DNA from: Candidatus Acidifodinimicrobium mancum
GTDB taxonomy: Archaea > Nanobdellota > Nanobdellia > Parvarchaeales > Parvarchaeaceae
Direction: 5' to 3'
NCBI GenBank assembly: GCA_015121965.1
Contig: JADFAP010000022.1
Location: 1-11,567, forward strand
Length of the DNA stretch: 11,567 nucleotides
Below, piece after piece: positions 7,096 to 11,567 of this stretch. The position numbers were made by a program, and so were the translations under genes. Below the pieces are notes generated by a model. That model worked only from the letters and a program-made list of their open reading frames with translations, did not search any database and was not told the origin of the DNA. Every line of letters starts with the position of its first letter. Positions within the stretch are counted from its first letter, which is position 1.

Positions 7096-7803
7096 ATGGC
7101 TAAGAAACAAAAGATTAAGAAGAAACCAGTGAAGAAGCATTTGAAGAAAACTGCAAAAGCTAAGAAAGTCAAGATCCGCAATGCAAAGTCAAAGACCATC
7201 TCAGTCGCAAGCGTGAACCAGAACAAGAGGACAATAGACTCAAAGAAGCTTCTATCCTTGGAGGAGGCTGAAAAATACATATACGAGGCTGGGGGAGAGA
7301 ACGGCTTAAAGATATTCAAGTATCTCATAGAGAAGGACGTTGTGGAGGAAGGGCAGCTTGCGAGGAAGCTAGGCGTGGAAAAGATCAACACCATACGAAA
7401 GGATCTTTACAAACTATTCAGCAAGGGTTTAGTGGCCTACATCAGGAAGAAGAGGGGCAAGAAGGCCTGGTACACCTATTACTGGTTCGCAAATTCAGAC
7501 ATCCTTATACTAGCGTTAAAGCAGGAGTACCAGGATGAAATAGACCAGATAAATAAGGCAGTGGACCTCAATAAAGTAGAGGAATACTATATCTGTCCGA
7601 TCTGCAACAGGGTATACGACGCCAAGACTGCCCTGGAAAATGACTTCAAGTGCTCAAACTGCGGAAACATATTGACGCACATAGACACGGAGAAGGTGTT
7701 GGAGACCAAGCTTGAGAGAATAAGGGAACTGGAGAAGAAGATAGCCTTTCTAGACAAGTTTGTGCATAAGTCTCGACCACCATCCGTTAAAAACACACGC
7801 TAA
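7096..7803 (+). CDS. tfe: Transcription factor E alpha subunit (TFE/TFIIE-alpha) with lysine-rich N-terminal tail
   Basis: General archaeal transcription factor that helps RNA polymerase open and keep open promoter DNA. The winged helix runs from about residue 52 to 135, with the diagnostic INTIRKDLYKLF (97-108) and the aromatic wing AWYTYYW (124-130). A zinc ribbon has CPIC (167-170) and CSNCG (186-190), followed by a C-terminal coiled-coil-like helix rich in Glu/Lys. TFE is usually about 170-190 residues; the 235 here come mostly from about 45 N-terminal residues, extremely rich in Lys (3-33). There is no internal Met before the winged helix, so the tail is not obviously a start-choice error. 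The gene has its own probable promoter and a T5 run shortly after the stop. Confidence 0.94.
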   Translation: MAKKQKIKKKPVKKHLKKTAKAKKVKIRNAKSKTISVASVNQNKRTIDSKKLLSLEEAEKYIYEAGGENGLKIFKYLIEKDVVEEGQLARKLGVEKINTIRKDLYKLFSKGLVAYIRKKRGKKAWYTYYWFANSDILILALKQEYQDEIDQINKAVDLNKVEEYYICPICNRVYDAKTALENDFKCSNCGNILTHIDTEKVLETKLERIRELEKKIAFLDKFVHKSRPPSVKNTR

Positions 7804-7815
7804 ACCGGTAGTGAA

Positions 7816-7820
7816 TTTTT
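7816..7820 (+). terminator. Short T-run after the TFE gene
   Basis: A run of five T begins 13 nt after the TFE stop, inside ATTTTTCAAAAAT, which is itself an inverted repeat with a one-base centre. This is a plausible weak archaeal terminator just upstream of the next promoter. Confidence 0.3.
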
Positions 7821-7831
7821 CAAAAATAAAC

Positions 7832-7839
7832 CTATTAAA
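7832..7839 (+). promoter_or_regulatory. Promoter of the GT4 glycosyltransferase gene
   Basis: CTATTAAA, preceded by an A-rich BRE-like stretch (CAAAAATAAA). The centre is 27 nt from the ATG at 7863, implying a leaderless transcript. Confidence 0.55.
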
Positions 7840-7862
7840 AGGCTCATTATCTACTATCGTAT

Positions 7863-9059
7863 ATGAAGAAGTTGAGGATAGCCTTCTACACCGATGATTA
7901 TCCACCGATAACAGCGGGAACCACAAGCTATGTCATGGAGATGCGCAAGGAACTCGAGCGCAGAGGGCACGAAGTATTCATAATAACTGCGGGAGACAGC
8001 AAAACCGCAGAATTTGCAAAGAATGACCCCCACGTGATAGTCCTAAGAGGGCCTAAATTCATAGACGGAAAACACACTGTCGCTGTCGATGTAGTTACTC
8101 TCCTTAGAGCCTTGAACGGTAAGAAATTCGACATAGTCCACTCCCATTCTCCGTTTTTGATGGGATTCTTGGCGGTGATATCCTCTAAGGTTACAGGCTC
8201 GAAGCTTGTCAGTACATTCCACACCTACCTTTTCCACAAGAAGGCTCTTTCAAAGTACATAAGCTACACGGTGCCTTTCCTATCATCGAATAGAGTACTG
8301 CTGAAGATATCGAAGTTCTTCATGGTCGGCTACTTGAGGGTCTACTACTTCCTGAGCGACAAGGTGGTCGCACCGTCAAGATTTGTGAGGAGACTTCTAA
8401 GAAGGAACGGAATATCGAACACGGAAGTCGTTGAGAACGGCGTCAAGGTCGCAAAGGGCATGGAAATAAGTAAGAGAGAAGCTAGGAAGCACTTGAATTT
8501 GAGCTTAAAGAGTAGGTTCCTCCTGTATCTGGGCAGGGTGGATGACGAGAAAAATCTTGATTTTCTGCTGAATTCAGCAAAGAAGCTTGGAGAGAAAGGG
8601 TTTAAGATAATAATCGCCGGCAGCGGTCATAAGCGTAAGCAATACATTAAGATGAGCGAAGATATGAAGCTCACGAATGTTTACTTTCCAGGATTTATCA
8701 GGGACAAAGACAAGAAATACTATTACAGGGCGGCGGATGTCTTCTGCAACCCTTCAACTTTTGACACCGCGGGATTAGCGGACATTGAGGCGATGAGCTT
8801 CAACCTGCCCATACTCGTTCCGAAAACAGGTGCACAGTCCGAATTCGTCCAGGCGGGGCCGAGCGGAGAGGTGTTTGAGATCAGTGACGTGTCGGATTTC
8901 GTAGACAAGGCTGTCAAAATCGCAGAGAACAGAAGGAAGTACAACCCAAGAGCAGTAGCTAAGGCGTATAGCATAAGCAAGTCCGCGGACAAGCTGATCC
9001 TGTTGTATAAGCATTTATTAACCCATACAAATAATTCTAAGGTATGGGGAACAAAGTAA
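7863..9059 (+). CDS. GT4-family (GT-B fold) glycosyltransferase
   Basis: Retaining glycosyltransferase of 398 residues, probably cytoplasmic or peripheral on the membrane. The N-terminal Rossmann domain has a donor/acceptor loop at DDYPPITAGTTSYV (11-24), HSHSPF (93-98) and TFHTYL (118-123). The C-terminal nucleotide-sugar domain has GRVDDEKN (224-231), GSGHKRKQY (253-261) and the E-x7-E region STFDTAGLADIEAM (298-311). There the first acidic residue is Asp301 rather than Glu, paired with Glu309. The layout resembles the diacylglycerol glucosyl- and mannosyltransferase branch of GT4, but substrate cannot be assigned. Its 3' end overlaps the next gene by 16 nt and carries that gene's TATA box, linking it to the hydrolase-like protein. 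The family is firm; the product may be a glycolipid, glycoprotein glycan or storage sugar. Confidence 0.9.
   Translation: MKKLRIAFYTDDYPPITAGTTSYVMEMRKELERRGHEVFIITAGDSKTAEFAKNDPHVIVLRGPKFIDGKHTVAVDVVTLLRALNGKKFDIVHSHSPFLMGFLAVISSKVTGSKLVSTFHTYLFHKKALSKYISYTVPFLSSNRVLLKISKFFMVGYLRVYYFLSDKVVAPSRFVRRLLRRNGISNTEVVENGVKVAKGMEISKREARKHLNLSLKSRFLLYLGRVDDEKNLDFLLNSAKKLGEKGFKIIIAGSGHKRKQYIKMSEDMKLTNVYFPGFIRDKDKKYYYRAADVFCNPSTFDTAGLADIEAMSFNLPILVPKTGAQSEFVQAGPSGEVFEISDVSDFVDKAVKIAENRRKYNPRAVAKAYSISKSADKLILLYKHLLTHTNNSKVWGTK
9013..9020 (+). promoter_or_regulatory. Internal promoter for the glycoside-hydrolase-like gene, within the GT4 coding sequence
   Basis: ATTTATTA lies in the last codons of the GT4 gene, centred 27 nt upstream of the ATG at 9044, the same spacing as the other boxes. 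It would give a leaderless second transcript independent of read-through. Confidence 0.5.
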
Positions 9060-10096
9060 AGGAAGCTATATACTCTATTTCTAATTGTATAGGTAAGTTT
9101 GGATTTTACGCTAGTTCTGACAGGTACAGATATGAGTACTGGACAAGGGATCTCTTCTACAGCCTTGATCCATTGATAAGGCTTGGTCTAGCAGAGAAGG
9201 CAAGGCAACACATCAAAGCGCTGTGGAAAGATCAGGCAAAGGACGGAGCGCTGCCTAGATATTTCCTTGATCACAGGTACAAATGGATACCCAGGAAGCT
9301 GTACCTAGAATTAAGAGGCAGGAAAATCATAAAAACTATAAGGTCTCGCGAAACCATAGAAACACGTTACAGGCACTGGACAGTGGATTCAACGCCGCTC
9401 GCGATTCTTTTAACCTACAGATTCAGCGAATTAACAAAGGATAGGGAAATCCTTCGTTATCTAAGCAAGAAGATAAAGCTGGCAGTTAAGAACATAGAGA
9501 GCATAGCGAGTGGACCATTAATCAAGGGGGGAGACTGGAGGGACAGCCTGCCACCTATGGGCGAAAAATTCCTATTATCCAATAATTCTATTTTGTATCG
9601 GGTCTATAAGGTTATCGGAGAGGACGGCAAAGCGCTAGAAGTCAAAAGAAATATAAACAGGCGCTTTTGGAATGGAGAATATTATGTCGATTTCTTGGGC
9701 GGGAACAACATAGATCCGTTGGGCGTTTCGCTTGCGGTTCTTTTTGATATCATCCCAAAAAGCAGGTACTCGCAGGTTTCAAAGCAACTTCTCAATGCAT
9801 CATCTAAGTACGGCATAAAGTCGAATGTTGATGTAGACTTGATTTGGGACAGGAGAAGAGTGAACACAAGCAGCTGCAACCATGTCTACTCAGTTTGGCC
9901 ATTCGTATCGTACTACTCAATACTTGCTTTGAACAAGATGGGAAGAGTAAAAGAAGCCAGGGAAGAATCAAATAAATTGGACAGGCTTCACGGATTCTAC
10001 GAGTGGTACGATCCTGACAGCGGAAGGCATTACGGAAGCAGGGACCAGCTTTGGAATGCGGCCATGTATGTGGAGGCGAAGCTGAATGCAAGGTGA
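9044..10096 (+). CDS. Glycoside-hydrolase-like protein with (alpha/alpha)6-barrel signature (GH15/GH63/glycogen-debranching type)
   Basis: A 350-residue cytoplasmic protein without a signal peptide. It has the marks of six-hairpin glycosidases: YEYWTRD (30-36) near the N-terminus, DGALPR (67-72), WTVDSTPL (112-119), GGDWRDS (162-168), WNGEYYVD (209-216), HVYSVWPF (280-287), FYEWYDPDSG (318-327) and SRDQLWNAAMYV (332-343). By analogy with clan members, Asp164 or Asp167 would be the general acid and Glu320 the general base; this is inference. It is likely to act on alpha-linked oligosaccharides, but trehalase, amylo-1,6-glucosidase, glucosylglycerate hydrolase or neutral-invertase-like activity are all possible. 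An in-frame TAA six bases before the ATG fixes the earliest start. It overlaps the GT4 gene by 16 nt in another frame, suggesting a shared pathway. Confidence 0.7.
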   Translation: MGNKVKEAIYSISNCIGKFGFYASSDRYRYEYWTRDLFYSLDPLIRLGLAEKARQHIKALWKDQAKDGALPRYFLDHRYKWIPRKLYLELRGRKIIKTIRSRETIETRYRHWTVDSTPLAILLTYRFSELTKDREILRYLSKKIKLAVKNIESIASGPLIKGGDWRDSLPPMGEKFLLSNNSILYRVYKVIGEDGKALEVKRNINRRFWNGEYYVDFLGGNNIDPLGVSLAVLFDIIPKSRYSQVSKQLLNASSKYGIKSNVDVDLIWDRRRVNTSSCNHVYSVWPFVSYYSILALNKMGRVKEAREESNKLDRLHGFYEWYDPDSGRHYGSRDQLWNAAMYVEAKLNAR

Positions 10097-10116
10097 GACT
10101 TTTCTGAATTTAAAAA

Positions 10117-10124
10117 ATTTAAAA
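10117..10124 (+). promoter_or_regulatory. Second TATA-like element upstream of the tandem repeats
   Basis: ATTTAAAA in an A/T-rich stretch 20 nt after the hydrolase-like gene. Start-site spacing of 26 nt would place a transcript start near 10147, the first bases of repeat unit 1. It could be an orphan AT-rich tract, an upstream promoter for the ATPase giving a structured leader, or the promoter of a small RNA. Confidence 0.25.
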
Positions 10125-10145
10125 GGTAGTTTCTATACTCAACTC

Positions 10146-10209
10146 TGCATTTTGTGGAGCAGAGGAAACAAAATGTATGCATTTTGTGGAGTGCAGTAAA
10201 CAAAATGCT
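10146..10209. repeat. Two tandem 32-nt palindromic repeats (putative operator) upstream of the ATPase gene
   Basis: Unit 1 is 10146-10177 and unit 2 is 10178-10209, head to tail with no spacer and 26 of 32 positions identical. Both share TGCATTTTGTGGAG at the left and AAACAAAATG on the right. In each, CATTTTGT and ACAAAATG are inverted arms around a 12-nt centre (10148-10155/10168-10175 and 10180-10187/10200-10207); unit 2 extends to 9 bp. A second nested palindrome, CTCTGC/GCAGAG (10143-10148/10159-10164), is possible in unit 1. The last base touches the ATPase TATA box, so a protein bound here would block TFB/TBP. A dimeric-regulator operator is the simplest reading. RNA hairpins are possible only if transcription starts upstream. 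Confidence 0.8.
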
Positions 10210-10215
10210 TAAATA
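10208..10215 (+). promoter_or_regulatory. Promoter of the AAA ATPase gene
   Basis: CTTAAATA, centred about 26 nt upstream of the ATG at 10237, implies a leaderless transcript. The BRE position falls inside repeat unit 2. Confidence 0.55.
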
Positions 10216-10236
10216 TTTCTAAGGTGTATAAACGGT

Positions 10237-11415
10237 ATGGAGTCCCAAGTGTTCTCAAAGGTAATTGTTGAAAGTGAGAATAAGGTTAAGAGTGTAGTAG
10301 GTTTCAAACAGCATAGGTATCTGTATAAAGAACTGCAAAAGACAAACAATGATTTCTACGTTGGTGTCTACGGACTTAGAGGCATAGGTAAAACCGTTCT
10401 GCTTCTCCAGCTCGCGAGCTCAACTAAGAAATCACTGTACGTGTCTGCTGATGCGGTATACCTTTCAAATTACTCTATTTATGATATAGCTGAGGAAGCG
10501 GCTAATAGAGGCTACAAAAATTTGTTCATTGACGAGATACATACAAGGACGAATTGGACTGCCGATCTTAAAACACTGTTTGATGAGGGGAGAATTCATA
10601 TCGTTTTCACTGGCTCTTCTGCGGCAAATGTCAAAAGGGGGGCTGATCTCAGTAGGCGGGTCATAATGCACGAGCTGCTGCCACCTTCTTTGCGTGAGTT
10701 CCTCAACATAAAGCTGAATGCAGGCGCAGAAAAAGTCAGCATTCACGCGCTTTTTAATGAAAGTACAAGGAAAAATATCGCAGTGAAGTATACCAAATGG
10801 CTTACATATTGGCAGGACTACTACAGATATGGCGGTGTTCTATACGATGCTAAGGTAAGTTTTCCTAAACCTGTAATGAGTGCAATTGAGCGTATAATTA
10901 ATGTAGATCTTGCGTCTGTCAGACAGATAGATTCAGCAATTGTCAATGATGTCTACAAGATGCTTTACAAAATAGCTAAATCAGGACCGTATGAGATGAG
11001 TTACAATAATCTAGCCGACTATGTGGGTGTAAGTGTTAAGACTGTGATAAATCTTGTCAAAGACCTTGAAAAAGTTGGCCTGTTAAAGCTTGTCTATCCA
11101 TATAAAGGTGGCTTTAGAAAGGAACCAAAGTTATATTTCAGGCTGCCATTTAGGTCAGCAATAAATGAGAGTTTAGGATTAGCTACAGACATTGGGGTGG
11201 CTAGAGAGGAATTCTTTGCAAATAATGTGCCTTTGAGTGGATATGTTAAAACTGAGCGTGGAACAAAAACCCCAGATTTTATCGTTGATGGTAAAACCAT
11301 AGAAGTCGGTGGCACTGGCAAGACGAATTACCAAAAGGCTGACTTCTTAGCAATCGATGATACAGACTTCATTGGCAACAAGATACCTTTAGCTTTGTTT
11401 GGATTTTTATACTAA
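10237..11415 (+). CDS. AAA_14/DUF4143-type P-loop ATPase
   Basis: A 392-residue protein of the archaeal/bacterial stand-alone ATPase group, whose cellular role is poorly defined. The Walker A is GLRGIGKT (46-53), Walker B is LFIDE (96-100), the sensor-1-like strand is FTGSSA (124-129), and the conserved LSRR...LPPSLREFL element spans 138-156. A winged-helix DNA-binding segment lies at about 253-290 (LADYVGVSVKTVINLVKDLEKVGLL). The C-terminal DUF4143-like region has TPDFIVDGKTIEVGG (345-359), which resembles a PD-(D/E)xK nuclease core with the catalytic Lys replaced by Gly, a variant I associate with part of this family. It sits alone behind the palindromic repeats and converges on tRNA-Phe. 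Autoregulation through the wHTH is possible but unproven. ATPase identity is firm; function is open. Confidence 0.88.
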   Translation: MESQVFSKVIVESENKVKSVVGFKQHRYLYKELQKTNNDFYVGVYGLRGIGKTVLLLQLASSTKKSLYVSADAVYLSNYSIYDIAEEAANRGYKNLFIDEIHTRTNWTADLKTLFDEGRIHIVFTGSSAANVKRGADLSRRVIMHELLPPSLREFLNIKLNAGAEKVSIHALFNESTRKNIAVKYTKWLTYWQDYYRYGGVLYDAKVSFPKPVMSAIERIINVDLASVRQIDSAIVNDVYKMLYKIAKSGPYEMSYNNLADYVGVSVKTVINLVKDLEKVGLLKLVYPYKGGFRKEPKLYFRLPFRSAINESLGLATDIGVAREEFFANNVPLSGYVKTERGTKTPDFIVDGKTIEVGGTGKTNYQKADFLAIDDTDFIGNKIPLALFGFLY

Positions 11416-11421
11416 ATTGAG

Positions 11422-11437
11422 AAATCACAAATGATTT
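11422..11437. terminator. Bidirectional hairpin between the ATPase gene and tRNA-Phe
   Basis: AAATCA, a CAAA loop and TGATTT form a perfect 6-bp stem, with short A/T runs on both sides, in the 37-nt gap between convergent transcripts. It could terminate both. The T-runs are short, so the call is tentative. Confidence 0.35.
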
Positions 11438-11452
11438 TAAATGTCACATAGA

Positions 11453-11525
11453 TGGGCATGGGGAGATTTGCACTCCCATGGTGCGGGCTTCAACCGCATG
11501 CTCTCCGAGGTTAAGCTACACGCCC
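11453..11525 (-). tRNA. tRNA-Phe (GAA), 73 nt without encoded CCA, intronless
   Basis: Phenylalanine tRNA. The acceptor stem GGGCGTG/CATGCCC has 7 pairs, one of them G-U, with discriminator A. The D stem is GCTT/GAGC, the anticodon stem TGCGG/CCGCA, and the loop TTGAAGC gives anticodon GAA at 11489-11491. The T stem is GGGAG/CTCCC and the variable loop has 4 nt. G37 is available for wyosine-type modification, as in other archaeal tRNA-Phe. The 9-nt D loop AACCTCGGA aligns with the usual archaeal Phe loop of the form AGCCTGGGA, so position 18 is C, not G. The T loop is TGCAAAT, so position 55 is G, not U. G19-C56, T54-A58 and an A15-T48 Levitt pair remain. CCA must be added by the nucleotidyltransferase. 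Confidence 0.95.
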
Positions 11526-11548
11526 TCTTCTATTCATTGTGTTTTCAG

Positions 11549-11556
11549 ATTTAAAA
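11549..11556 (-). promoter_or_regulatory. Promoter of tRNA-Phe
   Basis: Minus-strand TTTTAAAT, centred 27-28 nt upstream of the mature tRNA 5' nucleotide. Expected initiation is at G1 or the A just before it, leaving almost no 5' leader. Confidence 0.55.
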
Positions 11557-11567
11557 TGTTTTAGGTC

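Noticed and set aside
10173..10199. Tiny ORF encoding MYAFCGVQ before the ATPase
   Set aside because: Eight codons lying inside the repeat arms; the ATPase TATA box lies downstream of it, so the leaderless transcript would not include it.
10146..10209. CRISPR-like direct repeats
   Set aside because: Only two copies, directly abutting with no spacer of its own, each internally palindromic and positioned on a promoter; no cas gene in the window.
11453..11475. tRNA 3' end as an attachment site for an integrated element covering the ATPase
   Set aside because: I found no second copy of the tRNA 3' segment in the window and no integrase; the possibility remains only for sequence outside the window.
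11453..11525. tRNA-Phe as a pseudogene because of unusual positions 18 and 55
   Set aside because: All stems are intact apart from ordinary G-U pairs, the anticodon loop is normal, a promoter is present, and the two odd bases compensate each other.

Overview
The window is archaeal and most resembles a small DPANN-type genome (Micrarchaeota/ARMAN-like is my best guess, from gene content and divergence rather than from any marker comparison). Archaeal evidence: aIF5B, TFE-alpha, ribosomal protein L40e, archaeal SRP54, a class III (archaellin/pilin-type) signal peptide, and TATA boxes about 25-28 nt upstream of nearly every start codon with no clear Shine-Dalgarno sites, which points to mostly leaderless transcripts.

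Layout. 1-1254 (-): srp54, lacking only its extreme C-terminus at the window edge. 1313-2008 (+): a pilin-like class III signal-peptide protein divergent from srp54, with a shared AT-rich promoter core. 2012-3727 (-): infB (aIF5B), ending 3 nt from the pilin-like gene. 3849-5530 (-): a two-gene operon, a SelB-like translational GTPase overlapping ndk by 4 nt (ATGA), followed by a T-run and then infB. 5605-7048 (+): rpl40e and a site-2-type membrane metalloprotease, 13 nt apart. 7096-7803 (+): TFE-alpha with a lysine-rich N-terminal tail. 7863-10096 (+): a GT4 glycosyltransferase and an (alpha/alpha)6-type glycoside-hydrolase-like protein, overlapping by 16 nt, the second with its own TATA box inside the first. 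10097-10236: two 32-nt palindromic repeats abutting the TATA box of an AAA_14/DUF4143-type ATPase (10237-11415, +). 11453-11525 (-): tRNA-Phe(GAA) facing the ATPase.

Together, the left two thirds is an information-processing and secretion block (SRP targeting, initiation, nucleotide supply, an EF-Tu/SelB paralogue, a ribosomal protein, a transcription factor). ndk beside infB is a recurrent archaeal neighbourhood. The right third is accessory: sugar metabolism or glycan synthesis, then a stand-alone ATPase under what looks like an operator.

The most unusual observations are (1) a tRNA-Phe whose near-universal G18-U55 elbow pair is replaced by a compensating C18-G55 pair; (2) the tandem 32-nt hairpin repeats fused to the ATPase promoter; (3) a tRNA TATA box placed so that transcription should start almost at the mature tRNA 5' end; (4) a SelB-like GTPase that keeps its GTP-binding motifs but has Asp in place of the catalytic His. 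I found no CRISPR array, insertion sequence or clear defence cassette. No stretch over 300 nt lacks a gene; the longest gap is the 140 nt before the ATPase.
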